Under the pieces are notes generated by a model, which saw only the letters and a program-made list of their open reading frames with translations, did no database searches and had not been told where the DNA came from. From positions 1,529,001 to 1,593,000 of the forward strand of contig NZ_CP052859.1 of the NCBI RefSeq assembly GCF_012935695.1: a stretch of DNA of 64,000 nucleotides, read 5' to 3'. The translations under genes and the position numbers were made by a program. The DNA is from Pseudomonas sp. ADAK18 (GTDB taxonomy: Bacteria > Pseudomonadota > Gammaproteobacteria > Pseudomonadales > Pseudomonadaceae). Below, piece after piece: positions 7,663 to 16,422 of the stretch (position 1 is its first letter; the number at the start of each line of letters is the position of its first letter).

Positions 7663-9612
7663 TCAGCCTTTGCTTGCCGGTTTTGTTGCCCTTTTCGGAG
7701 CTGCGCTTGTCTTGCGCTTGGCCGGTTTGCGTTTGTTTTTCCACGGCACGGCGCCACGTCCTGCGGGACTGGCCGGACCGCTGATGGTCAAGCGCATGCC
7801 AGTGCAGCGCGCTATCTGCTTGCTCATCCAGGCGGCCTGTTTGGCGACAAATTCTTCCAGGCTCATTTCACCGCTCTGGACCATGTCCAGGGCTTGTTCC
7901 CAGATGGCCGTAGTGCCTGGATCGGCAATCGCCCGAGGCACCGCATCGATCAGGCTGAACGCCGCCGGTGTCGCCGACAGGGCCTTGCCGTTTTTCACCA
8001 TATAACCCCGGTCCAGCAAGCCCTGGATAATCCCGGCACGGGTGGCTTCGGTGCCAATCCCGGTGGTGTCCTTGAGTTTCTGTTTGAGCAGTGGGTCTTC
8101 CACCAGTTTGGCGACGTTTTTCATCGCCTTGATCAGGTTACCTTCAGTGAAGGGCTTGGGCGGCTGGGTCCACAAGTCCTTGAGGTTGACCTTGGCCACG
8201 GCGTAATCATTACCCTGTACCAGCATCGGCAAGGATTGCGGCGCAGGGGCTTCACGACCTTTGGCTGGTGCCAGTGCTTCGGGCAATGCACGTTTCCAAC
8301 CGGGTTCGACGATGACTTTACCCACCGCCCGCAAGGCTTCGCCCGCGCAATCGAAGTCAGCCTGAGTACGGTCGTATTCGTGGTTGGGCAGGAACTGCGC
8401 CAGGTAGCGGGCGCGAATCAGGGTGTAGACCGCCCGGTGTTTACCGGTCAGTTGCCCGAGGTCCTTGCCTGCGCCGGTGGGGATGATGCCGTGGTGGGCG
8501 CTGACCTTGGCGTCGTTCCAGGCTCGGGAGCGGCGTTGCGGGTCGATGTGCGGCATCAACGTCTGGACCGCCTGATCAGCCCGACCCAGCGCAGCAAGAA
8601 TGCCTGGCGCGTCGCTGTGTTGGCTCAGGGGCAAGTAGCCGCAATCGCTGCGCGGGTAGGTGATGACTTTGTGGGTTTCGTAGAGTGATTGGGCAATGTC
8701 CAGGGTTTCCTGGGCGCCCAGGCCGAGCTTTTTCGAGCAGATTTCCTGCAGCGTGCCGAGGTCGAAGGGCAGGGGTGCGACTTCGCGCATGCGCTCGGTG
8801 CGCAGCTTGATCAACCGCGCGGTAGCGGCGTTGCTCATGGCGGCTGCCGCATCCCTGGCCAGTTGCGGGTTCAGGCAACGGCCCTGGTCGTCACAGGCGT
8901 CTTCGGTGGCGCGCCATTGGGCGGTGAAGGTGATGTGGTCGTGGAGCAGATCGACATCGATGGCCCAGTAGGCCACGGGGACGAAGTCGGCGATGCTGCG
9001 ATCGCGGTCGACCACCAGGCGCAGGGTCGGGGTTTGCACCCGGCCGACCGGCAATACGCCCTGATAACCGGATTGGCGCCCCAGCAAGGTAAACAGGCGA
9101 CTCATGTTCATGCCAATCAGCCAGTCGGCTCGGGATCGCCCGAGGGCCGAGTGATACAGGCTGAAGGTTTCAGCACCGGGTTTGAGCGCGGCCAGGGCCT
9201 TGCGGATCGAGGCCTCATCCAGTGCTGACAGCCACAAGCGCTGGATCGGCCCGCGATAACGGCAATGCTCCACCAGTTCCCGGGCGATCATTTCGCCCTC
9301 ACGGTCGGCGTCGGTGGCGATTACCAGTTCCTGGGCTTCCCCGAGCAGGCGCTTGACTGCCTTGTATTGGCTGGCGGTTTTGGGTTTGACCAGCATCTTC
9401 CATTTTTCCGGGACGATGGGCAGGTCGGCCAGTACCCAGCGTTTGTATTTGGCGTCATAGGCGTCGGGCGGGGCGGTTTCCAGCAGATGGCCAATGCACC
9501 AGGTCACCGTGACGCCCGGCCCCAGCCAGCAACCGTCGCCACGCCGGCTTGCACCGAGCACGGCGGCGATATCCTTGGCCTGGGACGGTTTTTCACAGAG
9601 GAACAGCCGCAT
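7663..9612 (-). CDS. topB: DNA topoisomerase III
   Basis: 649 residues from ATG 9612. Type IA topoisomerase: an N-terminal TOPRIM domain (CEKPSQAKDIA with Glu7; the acidic triad in DADREGE at 101-107), and the catalytic tyrosine in ITYPRSD (Tyr319), which forms the 5'-phosphotyrosine link. The C-terminus is Lys/Arg/Pro-rich (residues 625-649), a likely DNA-binding tail. It relaxes negative supercoils and decatenates DNA. It is about the size of E. coli TopB. It is monocistronic and separated from the CBS gene by about 130 bases. Confidence 0.95.
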   Translation of the reverse strand: MRLFLCEKPSQAKDIAAVLGASRRGDGCWLGPGVTVTWCIGHLLETAPPDAYDAKYKRWVLADLPIVPEKWKMLVKPKTASQYKAVKRLLGEAQELVIATDADREGEMIARELVEHCRYRGPIQRLWLSALDEASIRKALAALKPGAETFSLYHSALGRSRADWLIGMNMSRLFTLLGRQSGYQGVLPVGRVQTPTLRLVVDRDRSIADFVPVAYWAIDVDLLHDHITFTAQWRATEDACDDQGRCLNPQLARDAAAAMSNAATARLIKLRTERMREVAPLPFDLGTLQEICSKKLGLGAQETLDIAQSLYETHKVITYPRSDCGYLPLSQHSDAPGILAALGRADQAVQTLMPHIDPQRRSRAWNDAKVSAHHGIIPTGAGKDLGQLTGKHRAVYTLIRARYLAQFLPNHEYDRTQADFDCAGEALRAVGKVIVEPGWKRALPEALAPAKGREAPAPQSLPMLVQGNDYAVAKVNLKDLWTQPPKPFTEGNLIKAMKNVAKLVEDPLLKQKLKDTTGIGTEATRAGIIQGLLDRGYMVKNGKALSATPAAFSLIDAVPRAIADPGTTAIWEQALDMVQSGEMSLEEFVAKQAAWMSKQIARCTGMRLTISGPASPAGRGAVPWKNKRKPAKRKTSAAPKRATKPASKG

Positions 9613-9751
9613 GGTCACCACATTCGAATCGGATTGATGGTGTGCAGGATGCTCAGTACAGCGGATTTCAGCAACTATTATCTGTATGGATGTACAGCAA
9701 TTTATGTGTTCAACCCAAAAACCAAATGTGGAGGCTTGCGCGTGAAGGCCT

Positions 9752-9854
9752 TTGTAGCCGCTGCCGAAGAATGAGGCTGCGATGCGTGTCCGCAGGACCG
9801 CCCTGGGGCCGCTACGCTGCCCATCGCAGCCTCATTCTTCGGCAGCGGCTACAA
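9752..9854. repeat. REPIN-like inverted repeat (GTAGCCGCTGCCGA family)
   Basis: Arms TTGTAGCCGCTGCCGAAGAA and its reverse complement ending TTCTTCGGCAGCGGCTACAA, with inner GAGGCTGCGAT/ATCGCAGCCTC pairing, span about 103 bases. The unit recurs at 17539, 26362, 31073, 34037 and 49141. It fills most of the gap between topB and the transporter gene. Confidence 0.85.
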
Positions 9855-9905
9855 CGGTCCCCGCGAGCACATTGGAACTCCAGCGCAATGAGACTTGGGC
9901 ATTCT

Positions 9906-11528
9906 TCAGTTGTTATCGATGTCCACATTCCTGGTTTCTTTCAGGCAAATCAGCCCGACAATCAAACTCACCCCGGTAATCACCACCGGGTACCACAAGC
10001 CGTAGAAGATATCGCCGGTGTACACCACCAAGGCAAACGATACCGTCGGCAGGAAGCCGCCGAACCAGCCGTTGCCGATGTGGTAGGGCAGGGACATCGA
10101 GGTGTAGCGGATGCGGGTGGGGAACAGTTCCACCATCAGCGCCGCCAGCGGTCCGTAGCACATCGCAGCGATAAGGATCAGCGCGACGATCAGCACCACC
10201 ACCATGGTTTTGTTGACCTGTGCTACATCGGCCGATTGCGGGTAACCCGCCAGTGTCACCGCACCTTTCAGGGCGGCCTCGTCATAGCCGTCGATACGCA
10301 CGTCACCCACGCTCACTTGCACCGCACTGCCCGCTGGGGCCGCAGCACTGTGGTAGGGCAGGCCCTGTTTCACCAGGAAGGTCTTGACCTTGTCGCACGG
10401 GCTGTCGAAACGCGCCTTGCCCACCGGGTCGAACTGGAAGGTGCAGGTGGCCGGGTCCGCCAATACGGTGATGGGCGCCTGGGTACTGGCCTGGTCCATC
10501 GCCGGGTTGGTGTAGTGGGCCAGGCCCTTGAAGATCGGAAAGTACAGCGCGGTGGCCAGCAGCAGGCCGACCATCAGCACCGGCTTGCGCCCCAGCTTGT
10601 CCGACAGCCAGCCGAAGAAGATAAAGAATGGTGCACCGATCACCACACTGATGATCAGCAGCATATTGGCCAGGGCCGGGTCCATCTTCAGGAACTGGGT
10701 GAGGAAGAACAGCACATAGAACTGCGCGGCGTAGAACGTCACGGCTTGCCCGGCGTTGATGCTGAACAGGGCGATCAGCACCACCTTGAGGTTTTCCCAC
10801 TTACCGAAGGACTCGCGGATCGGCGCCTTGCTGGTCTTGCCTTCTTCTTTCATTTTCAGGAAGGCCGGCGACTCATGCAGGCTCATGCGGATCCAGGTGG
10901 AGACCCCCAGCAGCACGATCGACAGCAGGAACGGCAGGCGCCAGCCCCAGACTTCGAATTGGTCACCGGTGAAGTAACGGCAGGCCAGTACGACCAGCAA
11001 CGACAGCAGCAGGCCGAGAGTGGCGGTGGACTGAATCCAACTGGTGTGGAAGCCGCGCTTGCCGGCCGGTGCGTGCTCAGCCACGTAAGTGGCCGCGCCG
11101 CCATACTCGCCGCCCAGGGCCAGGCCCTGAAGCATGCGCAGCGCCACCAGAATGATCGGCGCGGCGATGCCGATGCTCGAATAAGTGGGCAGCAGGCCGA
11201 CGCAAAAAGTCGCCAGGCCCATCAGGATAATGGTGGCGAGGAAGGTGTATTTGCGCCCAATCATGTCCCCCAGTCGACCGAACACCAGCGCGCCAAACGG
11301 GCGCACCACAAAGCCTGCCGCAAAGGCCATCAGCGCAAAGATGAACGCTGTGGTGTCGTTGACCCCGGCAAAGAATTGCTTGCTGATCACCGCCGCGAGG
11401 GCGCCATACAGGAAAAAGTCATACCACTCGAACACCGTCCCCAAGGAGGAGGCGAAGATGACTTTTTGCGTGTCGTTACTGGATCGCACGCCGATAACGG
11501 GGTCCAGGGGTTGAGCATGTTCTGACAT
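9906..11528 (-). CDS. MFS transporter, metabolite:H+ symporter (MHS) family
   Basis: 540 residues with 12 predicted membrane segments. The N-terminus (FEWYDFFLYG) and GRLGDMIGRKYT at the loop 2-3 position mark the MHS branch (ShiA/ProP-like) of the major facilitator superfamily. Unlike the usual ~430-residue members, it carries an extra stretch of roughly 90 hydrophilic residues (about 365-455) with two Cys, placed between membrane segments in the C-terminal half. It probably imports a small carboxylate or related metabolite with protons. It follows the GMC oxidoreductase gene by 64 bases on the same strand, so the two probably share a substrate or pathway. Confidence 0.85.
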   Translation of the reverse strand: MSEHAQPLDPVIGVRSSNDTQKVIFASSLGTVFEWYDFFLYGALAAVISKQFFAGVNDTTAFIFALMAFAAGFVVRPFGALVFGRLGDMIGRKYTFLATIILMGLATFCVGLLPTYSSIGIAAPIILVALRMLQGLALGGEYGGAATYVAEHAPAGKRGFHTSWIQSTATLGLLLSLLVVLACRYFTGDQFEVWGWRLPFLLSIVLLGVSTWIRMSLHESPAFLKMKEEGKTSKAPIRESFGKWENLKVVLIALFSINAGQAVTFYAAQFYVLFFLTQFLKMDPALANMLLIISVVIGAPFFIFFGWLSDKLGRKPVLMVGLLLATALYFPIFKGLAHYTNPAMDQASTQAPITVLADPATCTFQFDPVGKARFDSPCDKVKTFLVKQGLPYHSAAAPAGSAVQVSVGDVRIDGYDEAALKGAVTLAGYPQSADVAQVNKTMVVVLIVALILIAAMCYGPLAALMVELFPTRIRYTSMSLPYHIGNGWFGGFLPTVSFALVVYTGDIFYGLWYPVVITGVSLIVGLICLKETRNVDIDNN

Positions 11529-11592
11529 TGGGTAGCCCTCACAGTGATTATTTATTGTTGTTCCACTGTCGACGCCGGATCGGCGCCGCTGT

Positions 11593-13239
11593 TCAGATTG
11601 CGGTAACGAGTTCTTTCTCCGGGGCGAAGCTCCTTGTGTTCGGCGAAAGGATTAGCTGCGCGGCTTTTTCCGCGATCATCAGCGTCGGTGAGCAGGTGTT
11701 GCCGGAGGTGATGCGCGGCATGATCGAGGCATCGGCGATACGCAGGCCGGGGACGCCATGCACCCGCAATTGCGCGTCGACCACGGCGTCCTTGTCACTG
11801 CCCATGCGGCAGGTGCCCACCGGGTGAAAGATGGTGGTGCCGATCCGCGCGGCGGCTTCTTGCAGTTGTTCGTCACTCTGCAATTCTTCGCCGGGCAAGT
11901 ACTCCACTGGGTTGAATTGACGCAGCGCAGGTGCGCCGACGATACGTCGGGTCAGACGAATCGCGTCGGCGGCGACCCGCAAGTCTTCCGGATGGCTGAG
12001 GTAGTTAGGGCGGATCAGCGGCGCATCAGCCGGATTGGCCGAGCGAATATCGATGCGTCCACGGCTTTGCGGACGCAGGTCACAGACCGACGCGGTAAAG
12101 GCCGGGAAGGCGTGCAAGGGCTCGCCGAAGCGCTCCAGGGACAGCGGCTGCACGTGGTATTCGAGGTTGGCCGAGGTCTGCTCCGGCCCCGAGCGTGCAA
12201 ACGCGCCAAGCTGGCTGGGCGCCATGGACAGTGGGCCGCTGCGGTCGTAGAGGTAACGCAAACCCATGCCCATCTTGCCCCACAACGTGCCGGCGATCTG
12301 GTTCAGGGTGCGAGCGTTTTCCAGCTTGTAGATCAGCCGCAATTGCAGGTGATCCTGCAGGTTGCCGCCGACACCGGGCAATTCATGCAATACCTCAATC
12401 CCCAGCGGCTTGAGCACACTGGCCGGGCCAATGCCGGAACGTTGCAGGATGCCGGGCGAGCCGACGGCGCCGGCGCACAGGACGATTTCCTTGCGCGCTC
12501 GCCAGGTGATTTGCTGGCCTTGCTGGCGCCCGATGACGGCGGCGGCGCGGCCGTTTTCCAGCGGCACACGGTCGACTTCAACGCCGGTCAACACCGTGAG
12601 GTTGGGGCGCTGGCGAATCGGCTTGAGAAACGCCTTGGCCGCGTTCCAGCGCACCCCGGATTTCTGGTTGACCTGGAAGTAACCGCACCCTTCGTTATTG
12701 CCCTGGTTGAAGTCGCTGATGTTGGCAATGCCGCTTTGCTCGGCCGCATCGCGAAAGGCATCGAGGATCGGCCAGTGCAGGCGCTGCTGTTCCACGCGCC
12801 ATTCACCGCCGTCACCGTGAAACGGCGAGTCGCCGGCAAAATGGTTTTCGCTCTGCCTGAACAGTGGCAGCACGTCGTCCCAGGCCCAGCCGGGGTTGCC
12901 TTCAGCCGCCCAGCCGTCGTAGTCCCGGGCCTGACCGCGCATATAAATCATGCCGTTGATCGATGAGCAGCCGCCCAGCACCTTGCCTCGTGGGTAGCTC
13001 AGGGCACGGCCTTGCAGGCCTTCCTGGGCTTCGGTCTTGAAGCACCAATCGGTGCGCGGGTTGCCGATGCAGAAGAGGTAGCCGACGGGGATATGAATCC
13101 AGGGATAGTTATCGCGCCCACCGGCTTCAAGCAGCAGCACGCGATGGGCAGGGTTGGCAGAGAGCCGATTGGCCAGCAGGCAGCCTGCGGGGCCGGCGCC
13201 TACCACTACGTAATCGTATTGCGCAGTTGCAATGGGCAT
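11593..13239 (-). CDS. GMC-family FAD-dependent oxidoreductase (choline/alcohol dehydrogenase-like)
   Basis: 548 residues. It has an FAD-binding GAGPAG at 14-19, the GMC signature near 84-107 (YPRGKVLGGCSSINGMIY), and catalytic His472 in FHPVGTCRM with Asn514 in the C-terminal NTCSPTLMIAEKAA. It resembles BetA/AlkJ-type dehydrogenases that oxidise primary alcohols to aldehydes and pass electrons to the respiratory chain. It is not next to betB/betI, so choline is unlikely to be the substrate. It is first in a two-gene unit with the MHS transporter, divergent from a LysR regulator. Confidence 0.88.
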   Translation of the reverse strand: MPIATAQYDYVVVGAGPAGCLLANRLSANPAHRVLLLEAGGRDNYPWIHIPVGYLFCIGNPRTDWCFKTEAQEGLQGRALSYPRGKVLGGCSSINGMIYMRGQARDYDGWAAEGNPGWAWDDVLPLFRQSENHFAGDSPFHGDGGEWRVEQQRLHWPILDAFRDAAEQSGIANISDFNQGNNEGCGYFQVNQKSGVRWNAAKAFLKPIRQRPNLTVLTGVEVDRVPLENGRAAAVIGRQQGQQITWRARKEIVLCAGAVGSPGILQRSGIGPASVLKPLGIEVLHELPGVGGNLQDHLQLRLIYKLENARTLNQIAGTLWGKMGMGLRYLYDRSGPLSMAPSQLGAFARSGPEQTSANLEYHVQPLSLERFGEPLHAFPAFTASVCDLRPQSRGRIDIRSANPADAPLIRPNYLSHPEDLRVAADAIRLTRRIVGAPALRQFNPVEYLPGEELQSDEQLQEAAARIGTTIFHPVGTCRMGSDKDAVVDAQLRVHGVPGLRIADASIMPRITSGNTCSPTLMIAEKAAQLILSPNTRSFAPEKELVTAI

Positions 13240-13279
13240 CTGAGGTCTCGCTTGTTTTTCTTATTGGTTCCATCCTAGT

Positions 13280-13310
13280 TGTTAGTTTTCGTCTTAAAAA
13301 TGTTAGTTTT
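13280..13310. promoter_or_regulatory. direct repeat in the GMC/LysR divergent promoter
   Basis: TGTTAGTTTT occurs at 13280-13289 and again at 13301-13310, exactly 21 bases apart, i.e. two helical turns on the same DNA face. It lies between the divergent starts at 13239 and 13369. This fits a dimeric regulator site, probably for the adjacent LysR protein. Confidence 0.4.
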
Positions 13311-13368
13311 TACCCACCTGCTGTGCGTTTTTAGACAGTGCTGCTCTTATTGAGTGAGGGGAGGCGAG

Positions 13369-14256
13369 ATGTTCGACTGGAATGATCTACGGTTCTTTCT
13401 TGAGTTACAGCGTAGCGGACGCCTGCTCACTGCCGCGCAACGCCTGAAAACCACCCACGCCACGGTGGCCCGGCACATCGAGGCGATCGAGAAAAGCCTC
13501 GGCACCGCGCTGTTTGTCCAGCACGCCCAAGGCTATGAATTGACGCCATCCGGCGAAGCGCTGCTCAAGCACGCCGAGGCCATGGAAAACGTCGCGCTGC
13601 TGGCCGAGGAGGAGTTGACTCATTCCGCCGCACCCCTGGGCAAGATTCGCCTTGGCGTGGCCGAAGGGCTGGGCGTGATGTTTCTGGCCGGGCGCATGGG
13701 TGGTCTGTTCGAGCGTTATCCGGGGCTGGAAGTGGAACTGGTGGCGGTACCGCGCTTTGTCAGCATCCTCAACCGCGAAGCGGAAATCAGCATCCACCTG
13801 GAACGGCCCAGCGTCGACCAACTGGTGACCCGCAAACTGACCGACTACCGCCTGGCCCTTTATGCCAGCCGCAGCTACCTGGACCGAACGCCGCCGATTG
13901 AAAAGCGCGAAGACCTGGCGGTACATGCCTGGATCGATTACGTCGATGACCTGCTGTTCAGCCAGGAACTGAAATTCCTCAGCAGCTTTTGCCGCAATCC
14001 AAAGGTGGTGTTCCACAGCACCAGCGTCATCGCCCAGCACCAGGCGGCGCGCTCGGGGTTGGGGATTGCCGTGTTGCCGTGCTTCATGGCGGCAGGGGAT
14101 CCGGATTTGGTGCCGCTGTTGCCGGGGGAAAGTATCCAGCGCAGTTACTGGATCAGTTCAAGGCGCGAGCTGCACAAGTCGGTGCGGTTGCGGGTGTTGT
14201 GGGATTACGTGGTGGAATTGTGCGCGCGGGAGCAGGGGTTGTTGCTGGGGCAATGA
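13369..14256 (+). CDS. LysR-family transcriptional regulator
   Basis: 295 residues from ATG 13369, which has GGGGAGG about 5 bases before it; a GTG five codons upstream would leave that site inside the coding region. The N-terminal winged HTH (LLTAAQRLKTTHATVARHIE) is followed by a LysR effector domain. The HTH opens with WNDLRFFLEL, common in a branch of Pseudomonas LysR proteins. It is divergent from the GMC dehydrogenase-transporter pair, which it most likely controls. The inducer is unknown. Confidence 0.85.
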   Translation: MFDWNDLRFFLELQRSGRLLTAAQRLKTTHATVARHIEAIEKSLGTALFVQHAQGYELTPSGEALLKHAEAMENVALLAEEELTHSAAPLGKIRLGVAEGLGVMFLAGRMGGLFERYPGLEVELVAVPRFVSILNREAEISIHLERPSVDQLVTRKLTDYRLALYASRSYLDRTPPIEKREDLAVHAWIDYVDDLLFSQELKFLSSFCRNPKVVFHSTSVIAQHQAARSGLGIAVLPCFMAAGDPDLVPLLPGESIQRSYWISSRRELHKSVRLRVLWDYVVELCAREQGLLLGQ

Positions 14257-14271
14257 TGATCGCTGATCAAA

Positions 14272-14393
14272 ATGTGGGAGCGGCGGTGCGACGATTCGAC
14301 TTGCTCGCGAAAGCAGGGTGTCAGTCAATATATTTGCTGACTGATTCACCGCATTCGCGAGCAAGCCCGCTCCCACAGAAGCCCACTCCCACA
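14272..14393. repeat. REPIN-like inverted repeat (GTGGGAGCGGGCTTGCTCGC family)
   Basis: GTGGGAGCGG...TTGCTCGCGAA on the left and TTCGCGAGCAAGCCCGCTCC on the right, followed by a partial extra copy (CCCACTCCCACATT). It lies between convergent genes. Sister copies are at 37551, 38600 and 39853. Confidence 0.8.
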
Positions 14394-14411
14394 TTGGATT
14401 TGCGCTGAGGC

Positions 14412-16271
14412 TTAGAGCTTCACCACCTGACGCACCTGCTCTCCACAGGCGCGGGCTTCGTTGAGCATTTTCTCAAACGGCGCACTGACGATCTCATCAT
14501 GGCTCAACCAGCGTTTTTTCTGGACGAGCGTGTAGTGGTAGCGCCAGTCGCCTTTGACCCGATCACCTTTCAGGTCGAGGTCGTACCACGGCGAGCGCAC
14601 TTGGCAGCCCTGGATATCCTTGTCGAACCGGCCACCGGAAAGGGTGATGGTGTAGTCGAGCGTCTCGGGGTTGCCCATGTACAAATCCCCCAACTGGGCA
14701 TTGCGCCGGTAGTTGAGCAGTCCATCCCAATTGTCTTGCAGCAGGCTGTCGGTGTAGAGGTGGTCGCCCCCCAGCGGCTCCATCGGACGCAGGTCGGTCA
14801 GGGTTGCGCTGACCTTGTAGGTGGCCGGAACCACAAACGCGGTGGCAGGGCGTTTGACCTGACAGTCGGTGATCTGCTTGCCGAAGTTGTCGCAGATGTT
14901 CTGGTCAGTGGCCGTGGTGCCTTGTTGGCGATCGGCGACGCTCAGGTGCATCAGCGGCAGGCCGCGGAAGTCGACGGTGGCTGAGACGTGGGCGTTGCCC
15001 TTGGCATCGAAGTGTTCATGTTTGTCGAGGATCAGCGTGGTGTCGGCGGACTGCAGCGGGATGTGTTCTTCACGCACCTGGCCCTGGGCGTCGCTCACCA
15101 GTACCCAGCGGTCTTGGATGTCGGGCAGGGTCTGGCCGGGGGCGAAGACCGGGTTGGTCGGGTCCAGCCACCACACCTTGCCGTCGACTTCGGCACGGAC
15201 GATGGCGTGGTTCGGCGCATTAGTGCCCGGAATCAGTAGGGATTCGACCACATCGCCTCGGCTGACCCACGCGCTTTCGGCCTTGATCCCGCTGGCCTTG
15301 AGCATCGCTGCCAGCAAGGTCGACAGGTCTTTGCAGTCGCCGTAACCGTGCTGTTCGATCTGCGCCAGGCTGAACGGTATATAACCGCGATCCGACGCGC
15401 GCCAGTCGCCCAAGTAGCGGTAGTGATCGTTGATGTGCTGCATCAGCGCCGAGACTTTTTGCGCGTGTGGCAAGTCGAGAGCGCTGGCCACGGCGGCGGC
15501 GCTGTGGGTTGGCAAATTCGCGCCGAGGATTTCGTTGTAGCGCTGGGCAAAAGGGCCAAAGTACTGCTGACGATCCAGCGAACTGCCCACTTCGATACGC
15601 GGGTTCATACGGATGTAGGCGTTGGCGGACTCGTTGATGTAGTTGACGTAGGTCGGGGCCTTTTGCACCACGTCCAGGGTCTTGCGGTTGGCCGACGGCG
15701 TGAGGGTGAAGCCGTCCATCAACTCGCTGCGCCACTCGATCGGGCGTTCGGCGGTGAAGCGTATCTTGAACCGGTCGCGGCGTGCAGCGCTGGGGCCGAA
15801 CTGCAGGGCGTAGTGGAACTCGGTCATCAAGGGCTTGGCGGCGTGATGCTCGCGCACCGTGTAGCGCACTTGTGTACCGACCCGCAGGTTAGGGAAGGCC
15901 AGGGAGGTTTGTTTCTCCCGGGAAAAGCCCTGGTCCGGGTTGGGGGCGGTGCGGGTGTCGATCTGTGTCTTGTCCAGGGGAACCGGTTTGCCGCCGGGTT
16001 CTATGGATTCAGCCTTGAGCAATTCGAACCCGTCGCCTTCCGGGTAGCTGAAGTCGATCCGCGAGAGCATTTCCCGGCCGCTGGGCTTGAGAATGGTGTA
16101 GTGGTAGGTGGTGGTGCAGTCCGTGCTGGCGTCGCGATTGAAGTGACAGTGCAGTTCGGTGTCACTGGCCAGCGGCGCTTCGGCCACAGGTTGCAGCGCG
16201 GCAAACACGGGGTGGCTGACAAGCCCCAGACTGGCGCAAATCAAAGGGCGGTAAAACGGTAAACGGTGCAT
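14412..16271 (-). CDS. DUF3857 / transglutaminase-like exported protein
   Basis: 619 residues from ATG 16271 (TGAGGCG upstream; the frame is open for 69 more codons but those are AT-rich and lack a good start). The signal peptide ends near residue 24 (HPVFA). A DUF3857 domain covers about 40-220 and a transglutaminase-like core about 265-375, with the full Cys313-His355-Asp370 triad (GYGDCKDLS, NHAIV, WWLDPTNP). The remainder is beta-rich. Such proteins are periplasmic or surface-associated and of unknown role; the triad suggests peptidase or crosslinking activity. Confidence 0.85.
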   Translation of the reverse strand: MHRLPFYRPLICASLGLVSHPVFAALQPVAEAPLASDTELHCHFNRDASTDCTTTYHYTILKPSGREMLSRIDFSYPEGDGFELLKAESIEPGGKPVPLDKTQIDTRTAPNPDQGFSREKQTSLAFPNLRVGTQVRYTVREHHAAKPLMTEFHYALQFGPSAARRDRFKIRFTAERPIEWRSELMDGFTLTPSANRKTLDVVQKAPTYVNYINESANAYIRMNPRIEVGSSLDRQQYFGPFAQRYNEILGANLPTHSAAAVASALDLPHAQKVSALMQHINDHYRYLGDWRASDRGYIPFSLAQIEQHGYGDCKDLSTLLAAMLKASGIKAESAWVSRGDVVESLLIPGTNAPNHAIVRAEVDGKVWWLDPTNPVFAPGQTLPDIQDRWVLVSDAQGQVREEHIPLQSADTTLILDKHEHFDAKGNAHVSATVDFRGLPLMHLSVADRQQGTTATDQNICDNFGKQITDCQVKRPATAFVVPATYKVSATLTDLRPMEPLGGDHLYTDSLLQDNWDGLLNYRRNAQLGDLYMGNPETLDYTITLSGGRFDKDIQGCQVRSPWYDLDLKGDRVKGDWRYHYTLVQKKRWLSHDEIVSAPFEKMLNEARACGEQVRQVVKL

Positions 16272-16422
16272 GGGCGCCTCAAGTGGAACATTGTCACAGG
16301 CACCATACTGGTACCGAGAAGGCGCCAAATGATAATGGATCGCAAATGATAATGCCAGTATTGTCCGACAATTTATTTCTCTGAAATGCCCGAGATAGAG
16401 CCTTCCGTTGTGTGAGAGTAGT

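Noticed and set aside
9549..11525. A 658-codon plus-strand ORF
   Set aside because: It lies wholly opposite topB and the MHS transporter, is extremely His/Gln/Arg-rich and has no ribosome site. It is a GC-driven shadow of the real genes.
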